Shown here: positions 44,787-55,716 of the stretch, piece by piece
Layout: each line of letters opens with the position of its first letter
Position numbering within the stretch: the first letter of the stretch is position 1
Source: Gp6-AA40 sp963818645
GTDB taxonomy: Bacteria > Acidobacteriota > Vicinamibacteria > Vicinamibacterales > UBA2999
Assembly (NCBI GenBank): GCA_963818645.1
Contig: CAWFTF010000009.1
Location: 62,001-126,000, forward strand
Length of the DNA: 64,000 nucleotides
Reading direction: 5' to 3'
Translations under genes and position numbers: made by a program
The notes under the pieces: model-generated
What the model saw: only the letters and a program-made list of their open reading frames with translations
What the model was told of the DNA's origin: nothing
Databases searched by the model: none

Positions 44787-46667
44787 ATGGCGAGCCTTCG
44801 GATTTCGAAGGGACAGGGGAAGACTGTGTTCGGACGCAAGTTGCCACGCACTCGGCTCATGTGGATGACCGCCGCCGTGCTCGTGTTGTCCGTCGGCGTG
44901 TTCGTGGCGTTCCGATCGAAAGCCAGCGCGCAACCTGCGGCGGTCCCGTTCTCAGACTTTCTCCGAGACGTGCAGGCGAATCGCGTGAAGTCAGTCGTGA
45001 CCGAAGGTGACGCGGTCAGGTTCCAGCGCACCGACGGCGCCCACTTCGCAACGGTCGCACCCCAGGGATACATCGCGCTCAATCCGACATTCGTCGCCAG
45101 CCTGATCGAGCGCGGTGTGCGATTGGACGTCAGCCAGGCGCAGGCGGCCCGCGACGGCACGTATACGGCCGTGGTGCTCGGTGTCCTGATCTTTGCCGGC
45201 CTCGGCCTCACGCTCTATCGAATCGTGACCGGGCGCGTGTTCAGCCTCGAGAAGGCGCGGACGATCGATCCGCAGGACGTCGCCGTGACGTTCAACGATG
45301 TGGCTGGCGTCGATGAAGCCAAGGACGAAGTGCGTGAGATCGTTGACTTCCTCAAGGAGCCTGCACGCTTCGCGTCCATCGGCGGACGAATCCCGCGCGG
45401 CATTCTGCTCGTCGGTCCTCCCGGAACGGGAAAGACCCTGCTTGCGCGTTCGATGGCGGGCGAGGCAGGCGTACCGTTCATTTCAGCCAGCGGCTCGGAG
45501 TTCGTCGAGATGTACGCCGGCGTTGGCGCGGCCCGCATTCGCCGGCTGTTCCGCGAGGCGCGCCGTCATCCGTCGTGCATCGTCTTCATCGACGAGCTCG
45601 ATGCCGTCGGCCGTCATCGCGGCGGCAACTCGCTCAGCCACGAAGAGCGCGAGCAGACACTCAATCAGCTGCTCGTTGAGATGGACGGCTTCTCCCGCTC
45701 GGACAGCATCGTCGTTGTTGCTGCCACCAACCGCGCGGACATCCTCGATTCCGCACTGCTGCGGCCGGGCCGGTTCGATCGGCAGGTCACCGTCGGTAAT
45801 CCGGACTTGAAGGGACGCGAGCAGATCCTTCGCGTTCACACTCGGGCGATCGCGATCGAGCCAGACGTCGACCTGCGATCGATCGCGCGCGGGACGCCAG
45901 GTTTCTCCGGTGCCGATCTCGCGAATCTCGTCAACGAGGCGGCGCTCAGCGCCGCACGCGGCGGGCGCGCCACGGTCCGAAACGCGGATCTCGATGCGGC
46001 GCGCGACAAGGTTCTGATGGGCGTTGAACGCAAGTCTGTGGTCATGAGCGAGCACGAGCGCGTCACGTGTGCGTATCACGAAGCTGGTCATGCCGTCGTT
46101 GCCGCGCTGCTTCCCGACGCCGATCCGCTCCACAAGGTGACGATCATCCCGCGTGGCCGTGCACTCGGCGTGACGATGCAGCTGCCGGAGGCGGACCGCC
46201 ATACGCACTCGAAGTCGTTCATCGAGGCACAGATCGCGATCCTGATGGGCGGTCGCGTTGCCGAGGAGCTGTGCCTGCGTCAGATGACGAGTGGCGCATC
46301 GAACGACATCGAGCGTGCGACCGGACTCGCACGGAAGATGGTGTGCGAGCTGGGCATGTCGCCGCTCGGGCCGGTGCACTTCCGTCGTCCGTCGGGTGCG
46401 TGGGACGCGGACACTCAGGCTGCGGGATTCAGCGAAGAGGCGGCGCGGCGGGTCGACACCGAGATCAGCGCGCTCGTGATGCGTGGCTACGAAACCTCGC
46501 GTCAGATCATCGAGCGCCAGCGTGGCGCCGTGCGCGCGCTCGCGCTGGAACTGCTCGATGTCGAATCAGTCGATGCCGATCGCGTGAAGCAGATTATGGC
46601 GGCGCAGGTCGTGCCGGCCGTGGCGGCGCGCGTCGCGCCGGCAGAATCGATCGGCGACGCGATCTAA
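44787..46667 (+). CDS. ftsH: FtsH membrane AAA+ zinc metalloprotease
   Basis: 626 residues from ATG 44787. Two N-terminal membrane helices (about 24-42 and 126-146) flank a periplasmic domain of about 80 residues. Then Walker A GPPGTGKT (210-217), Walker B CIVFIDELDAVG, the SRH region NRADILDSALLRPGRFDRQV and the zinc motif HEAGH (430-434). Degrades membrane and regulatory proteins. It lacks the long acidic C-terminal tail of some homologues. A longer open frame to 44310 is antisense to the AAA gene and is rejected. Confidence 0.95.
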   Translation: MASLRISKGQGKTVFGRKLPRTRLMWMTAAVLVLSVGVFVAFRSKASAQPAAVPFSDFLRDVQANRVKSVVTEGDAVRFQRTDGAHFATVAPQGYIALNPTFVASLIERGVRLDVSQAQAARDGTYTAVVLGVLIFAGLGLTLYRIVTGRVFSLEKARTIDPQDVAVTFNDVAGVDEAKDEVREIVDFLKEPARFASIGGRIPRGILLVGPPGTGKTLLARSMAGEAGVPFISASGSEFVEMYAGVGAARIRRLFREARRHPSCIVFIDELDAVGRHRGGNSLSHEEREQTLNQLLVEMDGFSRSDSIVVVAATNRADILDSALLRPGRFDRQVTVGNPDLKGREQILRVHTRAIAIEPDVDLRSIARGTPGFSGADLANLVNEAALSAARGGRATVRNADLDAARDKVLMGVERKSVVMSEHERVTCAYHEAGHAVVAALLPDADPLHKVTIIPRGRALGVTMQLPEADRHTHSKSFIEAQIAILMGGRVAEELCLRQMTSGASNDIERATGLARKMVCELGMSPLGPVHFRRPSGAWDADTQAAGFSEEAARRVDTEISALVMRGYETSRQIIERQRGAVRALALELLDVESVDADRVKQIMAAQVVPAVAARVAPAESIGDAI

Positions 46668-46679
46668 ACGCGTCGTTTA
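46665..46679. other. Palindrome made of the two convergent stop codons
   Basis: TAAACG-CGT-CGTTTA is a perfect six-pair inverted repeat. Its left arm starts with the ftsH stop TAA and its right arm holds the TAA stop of the convergent REC-MEDS gene. It may act as a small two-way transcript end, but the stem is short and lacks a T-tract. Confidence 0.35.
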
Positions 46680-47777
46680 CATCCTCAACGAACGGCTGCC
46701 ACCTTCGGGGGCGTGTGCCACGGCAAAGTGCTCGCCGCACAACTGTGGAAACAGGCGCCCGTCAAGGCCGTCGAACGGCGACATCGGATAACAACAGATC
46801 GTCAGGAACGGCAGCGTACGCGTCAGGCTGTCCCAGAGGCGCTCGACCTCCAATGCAGCCTGCGAATTTCCTGCGGCCAGGAGGTGGGCGGACATATCAC
46901 CCACGACCGTCAGCCTGGATTCAGCTTCGCCAGGACCCTGCACTCTCGTGCGCTCAATCTCTGCGACGAAGTGGCGCAGGCGCTCGGCATCCGGACGTCC
47001 GTTCCGCATGATCGACGACAACGATTCGGCGGCATCCGACGCGTGATATCTCCCGTACTCTCCCGCTTCACCAGCGTCCCAGCCGTACGCGCGGAGCCGT
47101 TCCGCGACACCTGCGCGGATGGGCGACGAGGTCACGAGCGAGACCACATCGCCTCGCCGCAGCGATGCGCTGATGAACCCGCTCACGCCATCGACAAACG
47201 CCCGATCGTCGTCATGGAACATCACGACGTGTCCGGTCACGTTGTGATCGATGGCGAAGAGAGCTCCGAGTGAGGGCAGGAACATCTGTCCCGCGAGGAC
47301 ACGCTGCAAAGCGTTCGTGAGGTCGAGATGCAGCCGTGTCTTCAGGACGTAGCCACGCCCGCCCGATCGAAATCCTTCAGCCACGTAATCGTCGGACTCG
47401 TGCATCGTGAGGAACACGATGCGCGCGCGCGAGCCGATCTGAACGAGATCCTGAGCTGTCTGAAATCCATCACGCCCGGGCATCGTGATGTCGAGCGCGA
47501 TGAGATCGGGGTCGAGTCGTTGTGCCGCGTCTATCGCCTGGCGCGCATCAGTCGCCATTCCAACCACATCGAAATCGAACGACAACAATCGAGACGTCGA
47601 CTTCAAGATGTCCGGGTGATCGTCTACCAGGAGAACCTTCGGCTTTGTGGAAGCGGCGGACTCGTCGGAGTCAGCACGACGTAGGGACTTCACGACAGTG
47701 GAAGAGCATACGATCGAAGGTAACGACTTCGTCAAGCGCGATTTCGGTCGGTTGAAGTTGGCAAGACACTTGGGCAT
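46677..47777 (-). CDS. Response regulator fused to a MEDS sensory domain
   Basis: 366 residues. A receiver domain at about 46-160 has the acidic pair VDD, the phospho-acceptor D96 in ALDITMPG and K146 in YVLK. A MEDS-like domain follows (about 175-345): TGHVVMFHDDDRAFVDGVSGF, RRGDVVSLVTSSPIRAGV, RLTVVGDMSAHLLAAGN, EVERLWDSL and LTICCYP. MEDS domains usually sense ligands in DcmR-type regulators. No DNA-binding domain is present, so output is probably through protein partners. The first 30 residues are not conserved-looking; GTG 47693 is an alternative start. Confidence 0.8.
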   Translation of the reverse strand: MPKCLANFNRPKSRLTKSLPSIVCSSTVVKSLRRADSDESAASTKPKVLLVDDHPDILKSTSRLLSFDFDVVGMATDARQAIDAAQRLDPDLIALDITMPGRDGFQTAQDLVQIGSRARIVFLTMHESDDYVAEGFRSGGRGYVLKTRLHLDLTNALQRVLAGQMFLPSLGALFAIDHNVTGHVVMFHDDDRAFVDGVSGFISASLRRGDVVSLVTSSPIRAGVAERLRAYGWDAGEAGEYGRYHASDAAESLSSIMRNGRPDAERLRHFVAEIERTRVQGPGEAESRLTVVGDMSAHLLAAGNSQAALEVERLWDSLTRTLPFLTICCYPMSPFDGLDGRLFPQLCGEHFAVAHAPEGGSRSLRM

Positions 47778-47810
47778 CTGCCACAGGAACGGGCGATAGC
47801 TGGCTTCTGC

Positions 47811-48110
47811 TTACGGTGTCGTCCCTCTCGTCGTTGCGGCCTTTTCGGCGTGCGGCGAATCGGGCGGAACGATCTTCGGGTCGAAGAAGTGGCCCATCCC
47901 GATGCCGACGAGCACGCCGCCGGCAGCAATCGTCAGACCCGCGATGATCGGAAGCATCAACGACGTTGCCTGATCGCGTGCCGGTTGATTCTGGTCGCCC
48001 ACGATTGCGGTGTTCTCGTGAGCGTCTCCTACCGGCTGACCAAGGCCGGCGATGCTGGCAATGGCAGTAACGAGGCCGACAACCAAGAGAAGAATTCCGA
48101 AAACTTTCAT
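47811..48110 (-). CDS. Small two-helix membrane protein
   Basis: 99 residues from ATG 48110, placed by an AGGAGG site 6 bases upstream. Two hydrophobic helices (KVFGILLLVVGLVTAIASIA near the N-terminus and LPIIAGLTIAAGGVLVGIG) are joined by a polar loop; the C-terminal tail is charged. DUF3185-like in general shape, but I cannot assign a family. It sits beside the REC-MEDS gene and divergent from the small protein at 48321. Confidence 0.7.
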   Translation of the reverse strand: MKVFGILLLVVGLVTAIASIAGLGQPVGDAHENTAIVGDQNQPARDQATSLMLPIIAGLTIAAGGVLVGIGMGHFFDPKIVPPDSPHAEKAATTRGTTP

Positions 48111-48132
48111 CGCGTGCCTCCTGGGCGGGTGG

Positions 48133-48148
48133 TGCAAGACATATTCCC
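48133..48148 (-). promoter_or_regulatory. Weak sigma-54-type promoter candidate for the small membrane protein
   Basis: Minus-strand GGGAATATGTCTTGCA has GG-N10-GC and a perfect TTGCA -12 box, but a poor -24 box. The predicted start near 48122 falls just ahead of the AGGAGG site of the gene starting at 48110. Confidence 0.3.
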
Positions 48149-48279
48149 AGGGGCAGCGCGCTCAGGACGTTCGACGGCGTGTATGAAATCTCCGATCCGC
48201 TGCAATTCCTTCAATACTCAACAGCACGATCGCTATGAATTGGCGCGCTGTTTCCGACTCAAATGACGCAGCGCTCCCG

Positions 48280-48295
48280 TGGCAGCACTGTTGCA
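48280..48295 (+). promoter_or_regulatory. Sigma-54-type promoter candidate for small protein paralogue 2
   Basis: TGGCAGCACTGTTGCA matches TGGCA in the -24 box and TTGCA in the -12 box, with GG-N10-GC spacing. The predicted start near 48306 leaves a 15-base leader containing the AAAAGGA ribosome-binding site ahead of ATG 48321. Confidence 0.5.
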
Positions 48296-48320
48296 CGGTC
48301 GTTTGAAAAGGATTAATTCG

Positions 48321-48689
48321 ATGCGACACAGTGAACCAAGCCCTGCCATTCACAACGTTGACATGCCCGGTCTGACGCCGAGTCTCGAGCACGTCGAATC
48401 AGATCCGAATCGCCGCTCTGTCGCGCTACCGCTGCTGTTACCCGGGACGTTCGTCATTCTGCACACGAGAAATACGTGCTATCGGCTGGTCGTCATCGAT
48501 GGTGCGGAGAGGCGCGTGCAGATCAACGGCGGCAAGCTGTTTCCGGAGAACACTGATGTCGAGGTGATCGGCGCGATCGATGACGAAGGCGTCAAGGTTG
48601 GCTGGATTGTCCAGGGTTTCCAGCTCGAACTGCTCACCGAACGCGGTCCCGTTCTCACATCCACTGTCGAATCCGTCGACGTCGAGTAA
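48321..48689 (+). CDS. Small conserved protein, HTRNTCYR/GGxLFP type (paralogue 2)
   Basis: 122 residues, paralogous to 43266-43637 across about 90 residues (HTRNTCYRLVVIDGAERRV, GGKLFPENTDVEVIGAIDD, VGWIVQGFQLELLTERG). N-termini differ. The start is set by AAAAGGA upstream and a sigma-54-type element at 48280. It is convergent with the TamB-Omp85 gene, whose stop lies 40 bases away. Function unknown. Confidence 0.7.
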   Translation: MRHSEPSPAIHNVDMPGLTPSLEHVESDPNRRSVALPLLLPGTFVILHTRNTCYRLVVIDGAERRVQINGGKLFPENTDVEVIGAIDDEGVKVGWIVQGFQLELLTERGPVLTSTVESVDVE

Positions 48690-48729
48690 GCACGAAGGAC
48701 ACGAAGGTCGAGCTCGTGGTCGTCGTGTT

Positions 48730-51700
48730 TTAAAAGGCCTGTCCGATACTGAAGTAGAACCTGCTGCGTGGCTCGCCGGGCCGCGGAGCGATCACGATCC
48801 CATAGTCGCCGCGCAGAAGCACCCACGGCGTGCGGACGCGAAGTCCAACGCCAGTGGACTTGCGAAGATCCGTCAGCGACATGTTGCTGATGCGGTCGTA
48901 GACGTTCCCGATATCAAGGAAGACGACGCCGTCGATGATTTTCACGAGCGGCATGCGAAGCTCGTTGTTCAGGATGAGCATGGCCTCGCCGCCAACCGGA
49001 ATACGGTTCGGGCCGATCGAGCCGACGGCATTCTGCGCGAATCCCCGAAGCGTGGAGCTGCCGCCCGCGTAGAAGCGTTCACTCCGCGGCACCAGGCCGC
49101 CGATGCCTTGAGCCAGGCCCAGACGAATACCGGTGGCGTAAACGAGCCGCGGACGAATCATCTCGTTCGTAAACGGCTTGCGCTCCGGTGAACGGAGCGG
49201 GAAGTAGTGGAAGTACTGCCCGAGGTACTTGACGAACGGCTGATCGGATCCGAGCCAGCCCGGCGAATATGAAAATGACTGCGATAGGAAAGTCCCTCTC
49301 GACGAATCGAGAATATCGTCGCGCGTTTCGCGCATCAGCGTACTCGTGAGCGGCGACAGGGTCAGCGCTTCGTCGAGGATGCCGCCATCAATGGTCGGCG
49401 TCAGCGTGTGGACTCGCTCGAGCCTGTATCCGTATGTCAGGACGTAACGGTCCTCGAGCTTCATCTCCTGCTGGATGGACACGCCTTTGCGGCTCATATC
49501 GAACGGGTCGGTCAGCTCGGTCGGCGGATTGAGCTCCTCTCGCAGGTAGATCGATGCTGTCGTCTTGGGCAGGTATGTCAGCGCGGGCTGATTGAAGTAG
49601 ATCCGCCCTTCGTGAAGCTGCCTGTCGTAGCGCGACCGCAGTCCGATCTCGCGTGCGCCGCCGAGTGAGTTGTGGTTCGAGATGTCGAAGATGCCGCCGA
49701 CGCCGCGCTCGGTATCGTAGGACGCGCCGTAACGGATCTGGATCGGCTGCACCTCTCTCAGCTGAACGTCGATGGCAACCGGCTTCTCCTGCGGTGTTCC
49801 TTGCGAACCGTCCGTGCTTCCGCTCTCCGGTACATCTCGTCGCGTGATGTCGACCACAGAGAACGCGCCCGTGTCGTAGAGGTTCCGGCGCGATTTGGCG
49901 AGGGCACTCAGATCGAGCGGCTGCGCATCGACCAGCTGAATCTGTTCCTGCACGAGATGGTTGCTTACCTTGTCGTTGCCGCCGATCGTGATCCCTGCGA
50001 TGACGCTCTGACGTCCTTCGTTGATCGTGAAGGACACATCAACCTGGCCGGTCGAGCGGTCCTGCACGAGCGCGTAGTCAGAGCGGACGTCGTTATATCC
50101 CTTGGCCCAGTAGAGATCGCGGATCTTGTCGAGCGCGTTCTCGGCAGCGGCAGGAAGATACGGCTGTCCCGCGACGAGCGGCAGCTGCGAGACGACGAGG
50201 TCGGTCGGGTAGATGGTGTTGCCCAATACAGCGAGCTGCCTCACCGTGTACTTCGGGCCTTCGCGAACGGTGAGGACCACGCGCGCCGTGACGTCCTGAT
50301 ACTCGTAGCGCGGTTCATCGATTTCTGCCGTCAGGAAACCCTGATCGCGGTAGTAGCGCTCGAGCAGTTCGGTGACGACGGCCGGGTCGGTGAAGAGCTG
50401 ACGCTCGAGCTTCTGCTGATTGACGATCTTGTCGAGCTGATCGGGATGGATCCCGGACGCACCCTCGAACGCGAGGACGACCTTCTGCGACTGCGGGCCG
50501 GGCTGGAGGTTGAATACGACCCGGCGCTCCCCGTTGGCCACATCCTGCAGCTGATAGTCGATCTTCGGCTGCAGGTGATTGTCAGCCATCAGCCACTCAC
50601 GCAGCGCATCCACGCCGTCATCGGCGCGTTGCTTGTCGAAGACGCCGCGATGCCACTGCGTGCGAACCTCGTCCTGGACTTTCTTCGGTGGAGTCGCGCC
50701 CACGAACGTGAGATCGACGCGCGGTCCGAGTGTCACCCGCAGCGTGAGGTGGGCCTCGTCCGCCTCGACGCCACGATCGAGCTTGACACGCGACTGCAGG
50801 TAGCCTTGCTCGACGAGCGATTTCTCCACACGCTGGATGCCGTTGCGAATCTCGAAGAAGTCGTACTTGTCTTCCGCCTTGACGCCGAACTCCTTGCGCA
50901 CAGCGGCCTCGTCCGTCCCGGCCGGAACGACGACTGCCAGTTCGACGATCTTCGGCTGCACGCGCTGAGTGCGGCGTGGTTCGGGACGCCCGCCGAAGCG
51001 AACGTCGTGCCGGAAGTCGAGTCGATAGGTGCTGTCTTCCTGACGAACGCCGCGCGTCTGGAACCTGCGGGTGACGTCGTACTCGGCGACCCAGATCTGG
51101 TCGTTGCTGTCGGTCAGATTGGTGGAGTAGACGAGTTTCAGGTCGTCGGTCAGGTCCTGGCCGAGCGTGAGCCGCGCGCTCGGGTCGGTTTCGTTGGCGA
51201 TGAGCGTCGGCTCGATCCTGACCTCGCTCAGGCCGGTCGCCTGCTGAAGCCCGCGCCCGAGACCGGACCCGACTCGTCCTGCGAGATACGAGAGGACCTG
51301 CGCCTGGGCGACCTCGTACTCCTCGCCGCGCATGTCGTCGAGCGTGCGACCCGTGACGAGCATCGCCATGATGTCCGGCTCGGGCAGCGTGGGACTTGAG
51401 GTGAGCGTGGTCTCCGTGTCGCCCGGTGTGCCGGTGACGGCGATGGTGATGTCATAGGTGCCGGCGGTCGTGTTGAGGAGCAGATCGAACGATGGCATGA
51501 TGCGGCGTTCGTCGGCGAACGTGAGGACGCCGCGCTCGGTCTCGTAGCGGCGTTCTTGCAGTCGAATCTCCGAGCCTTCGAGCAGCGTCAGCTCTCCCAG
51601 AAGTCCCGTTTCGTAAGGCGTGCCGACGACGGTGAGGTCGGCATCGATCTCGGCGCGCGCGAGGTTGTTGTCGACGAGGATGGGCGTCGCAGTGTTGACG

Positions 51701-54700
51701 TCGACGTTGAACCGCATGCGCTCCAGAATCGGATTGCGCTCCTCGGTCAGGTCCAGCTTGCGGCGTGCGGTCATCGACGCCAGCAGGCCGGTATCGAAGT
51801 TGATGTCGCCCGTCAGCCCGGCTTCGTCGATCGTCACCTGTCCGCTGACGAGGATCTCGTCGCCGTTCTTCGTGACCTTGATGTCCGAGTCGGAGATGCT
51901 GCGCAGATCGAGCGGCGCATCGTAGGCGACGTCCTTCGCGACGATCTCGATGTTGACGTCGCTCAGCATTCCTTCGCCGAGCGTGACGTCGCCGGAGCCC
52001 GTGAGCGTCCCACCGTTCACGTCTGCGTCGAGTCGGGTCAGGACGATGCGCTTGCCCTCGAGATCGAGATGGGCATTGATGTTCTCGGCCGCCACGTTCG
52101 GCTCGTCGCTGACGGCGCGCGCATTCATCACATCGATCGTGCCCGTCACCTCCGGCTCGCCGATCGTCCCGCGAGCGACCACCTTCAGCGTGGAGTCTCC
52201 CTCGGCGCGAATCTGATCGGTAAGGAGCGACGCGGCAGCGACATTGAGATTGCCATCGACGTTGACGTTCAGTGCGCGTTCGTCAACCAGGCCGACGCTG
52301 CCGGAGGCATGAATCTCTCCGGCCGATCCAGACAGATTGAGCTGCTCGATGGTGGCCGCGCCCGACGCCATGGTGATCGTCGAGGGCTGCTGCTGCGCCA
52401 GGTTGAGCCCGGTGAACGCGATGTCCAAATCTTGAAATGTGATCTTCCCGTTGAGCGCGCTGAGGTCGGCGCTCGCTGCGGTGACCTGCACTTCGGCGCT
52501 GAGACGGCCACTCAGTTGAGGCTGGTGCTCCCGGAATCGCAGAGGGATCCAGACCCAGGACAGCGGCTTTGAACGTGGCCGGTCCGCTCATGCGCGGAAT
52601 CTCGACGGGTAGCTCGGGCAACACCTCCAGCGGAACACGCCCGGAGGCCTCCATCGCCGCCGTGCCCCACTTTCCGGTCAGCTGCTCGATGTCCGCCTCG
52701 CCGTTCTCGATGCGCGCGCGCAGGACGATGTTCGAGAAGCCGGGCTCGAGGGTGGGTGAGAGGATGAGCCCGTTGTCCACCGTCAGCATCAGATCCGGTT
52801 CGATGCGCTTGAGTGTGCCGCGCAGTGATCCGGTCAAGGCGACTGCGCCATCCGCCGCGATATTCGTCTCGGGCGGCAGGTACTGCGCGACCGTCGCGAG
52901 ATTGCCTTGCAGATTGACGTCGATCGCGCCTTCACCAGCCTGGTCGGTGAGCGGCAGATCACCGGTGACGGTGAGCGAGGCATCGCTGGCCTCGACTTCC
53001 AGTTTCTCGACCGCCAGCCGTTCGTCGGCGTACTGAATCGGGCTCGGGCTCGTGACGGTGAACGGCCGACCGTTCCAGGTGCCTTCGAGCGACTCGAGTG
53101 CAACCGTGGCTTTGCCTTTTTCCGGCTCGGTCAGATTGCCAGAGGCATCGATGGTGGCGCGCAGCTGGCCCTGCAGGCCGGAGAGCTGCATCGCCTCCGA
53201 CGTCGGCGACGCTTGAACGGGAAGAGCTGCCAGATCGAGGTTGTCGGCACGCACCTTCAGGGTGGTGGGCCACGGTCTCATCAGACCGACGAGCGCATTC
53301 GCGTCGAGGTTGAAGCGATCGGCAGACGCGGTGATCGTGGCCTCGTTGTTCTTCGCCACCGCGTTGACCGTGACACGACCGACCTGGGACGCATTCGTTT
53401 CGAGCGCGTCCACGTCGAGATCGACCGTGCCCTCGGGCGAGTTGACGCTGCCAGCTCCCTTTCGCCGCGAGCTTCTGGACGTTGCCGCGGATTCGCTGGC
53501 CGCCCGGCAACACGAGCGAGAGCAGTTGCAGATCCTGCGACTGCAGATCGACGGTGTATGTCTTCCGATCGAGGTTGTACGTGCCCGTGGCCATGAGGCG
53601 ACCAGGCTTGTCGGGCTGCGGCTTATCGACGACGAGCTCAGAGAGCGTCAGCTCGCGTCCATCGAGGCGAACGTCAGCATTGAGCGAGCCGACTTGCTCT
53701 TCGTAGGCAACGAGGTTCGATCCCTGCACATTGATCGAAGCCATCGGCTTCGTCGTCGTTCCGCTGACCGTCCCTCGTGCGATGAAGGTGCCGGAGATCG
53801 GCACACCAGCCTGATTCATCGCTTGAAGCACCGTCGCGACATCGACGTCGTCGGCGGTCAGCGTCAGCTCGATCCGCTGGTTCGGCCCGAGGCCGACGCG
53901 CCCGTCAACGTGCGCACGTGCCTGTGGCCCGGTGATATCGGCTCGGCTGACGGTGAGCGTGCGTGACGCATACGACACCTCGGCGTTGAGGGCGATGCCT
54001 TCCACCCTTCCGACCTTGAGCGACGGAGCGCTGATCGCTGTAGTCGCTGTCGGTTCGCTTACGGTTCCGGCGAGGCGCGCGTCGATCTCTGCGCCACCTG
54101 CGACCGTCGTCGGTAGCAGCGACCCGCGTGGGCGTCCGGTGAACGCCTCGATCGACGACGTCAACCGCCCGATGTCGGCCGAGGTCCCCTTGATGGTGCC
54201 TTCGAGCCGGAGATCGCTCGTGATGGCGACGGCGCCGTTGACCTCGCCACCAGGCACGGCAAGCCGTACGAGCTGTGCATCGATGCGGCCCCCGTTTCCT
54301 TTCGCCACGACGCGGCCGCCGACGGGCATCGCCGATCGCGACATCTCCGACGCCGTGGGATTCAGGGTGGCGTCGGCTGTGCCCTTCGCCTGCAGGTATT
54401 CGAGCCCGGGCCACTCCGCCTGCAGCTTGCCGTTCACTCGCGTCGCTGCAACGTAGGGGAGTCGGAGTGCGCGCATGATCGTGCCCGCGTCCACGTCGCT
54501 GATGTCCGCCTGAATACGCGACTGCTCGCCGCGATCCGTGGCGATGTGTCCCGTGCCGCTCACGCCGCCCCAGGGGCCGCGGACCTGCAGAGACGAGAGG
54601 GTGGCCTGTCGAGTGGCGAGGTCGTACGCCGCGTCCGCATCGAGCTGAACGTCACGGAGGTCGCGGAACTGGAGGGCCGAGCCGGAGACATGGGCCTCGA

Positions 54701-55604
54701 TCGCCGGCGTCGACAGTGGCCCTTTCACCGTCGCGTTGATAGTGACGTTGCCGCCGACCGGCTCCTCGGCACCCGCCAGCGGCGCCACGCGCGACGCATC
54801 GATGGACGATTTCACTGTGAGGTCGGCGACCGGCGCATCGAAGGTCTTGATCGTTCCAGCGACGTCGGCGCGCGAGCCCACGCTCTCAACTTCGACACGC
54901 TCGATCGTGACATCGTCCTCGCCGAGATCGATGGTGCCGGCCGCTCGATCGATCGCCGCCTCGCGATCCTGGGCGCGAACATGTCCTCCGGCTGCCTCGA
55001 ACTGAATCTCGTGACGGTTCGTGAGGCCGTTGCCGCTCACCTCGACGGACGACAAAGGAAGCTGCGCGTCGATCTGTTCCGTTCGATTCTCGTATCGCAG
55101 CTGCGCCCGCGTGATCGAAAGCGACGAGACAAGGTAGTCGAGCGATTTGTGGGGCGCGTTCGGGTCCGCGGGTGGACGCGGAAGGTTGTTGCGCCCTTGC
55201 TCATCGACGACGTAGTGGACAGCAACGTCTTCGATCGTGCCTGACTGCACGACGTAGCGGCCGCGCAGCAACTGCACAAGACTGAGATTGAGCCGCAGTC
55301 GCCCGATGGTTGCAAACGCCGGCGCATCCGGCCACGTCGTCGACCGGACGCGAACGTTCCGAAGATTCACGGATGCGGTCAGCACGTTGTAGCCGAGTTG
55401 GTCGGTGCTGAACTCGATTTGCTCGCGCGAAAGCAGCGCGACAACCTGATCGATGAGGTAGCGACGTGCCGGCGGCGTGTGAACCGCAATCAACCCGACG
55501 ATGATCAGCGCGCAGATGATCCCGCCGGCGATTCCGAGGCGACGAAGGGTGCGACGTCGGCGTGTCGAGACGTGAGTCCGTTCGGCTGAGTCACGATCGT
55601 CCAC
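48730..55604 (-). CDS. Giant TamB-Omp85 fusion protein (two frameshifts)
   Basis: About 2,290 residues when two extra bases are removed (C runs at 53457-53459 and 52554-52556 on the plus strand; corrected joins read KGAGSVNSPEG and AVLVWIPLRFREH). N-terminal signal anchor (IAGGIICALIIVGLIAVHT), then AsmA/TamB beta-helical repeats to about 51000, including the TamB C-terminal domain (GSEIRLQERRYETERGVLTF, PEPDIMAMLVTGRTLDDM). In the same uninterrupted frame follow five POTRA-like repeats of about 80 residues (about 50960-49750) and an Omp85 barrel with FYAGGSSTLRGF and a last strand ending FSIGQAF. TamB and TamA are normally separate proteins, and TamA has three POTRAs, BamA five. Probably one polypeptide spanning inner membrane to outer membrane. 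Confidence 0.88.
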
Positions 55605-55716
55605 AGCTGAACCGAGGGTGCAATAGACGCTCCACGATCAAATCAGCACGAAGCCGACATTCGCAGGTGGGCGGCTGCACGTTTTACACGAGCGTCGGCA
55701 AAGAGACTGAGGCTGG

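Noticed and set aside
49672..51399. 575-residue plus-strand frame
   Set aside because: Antisense to the TamB-Omp85 gene. Its content follows GC-rich codon shadowing, and no family is recognisable.
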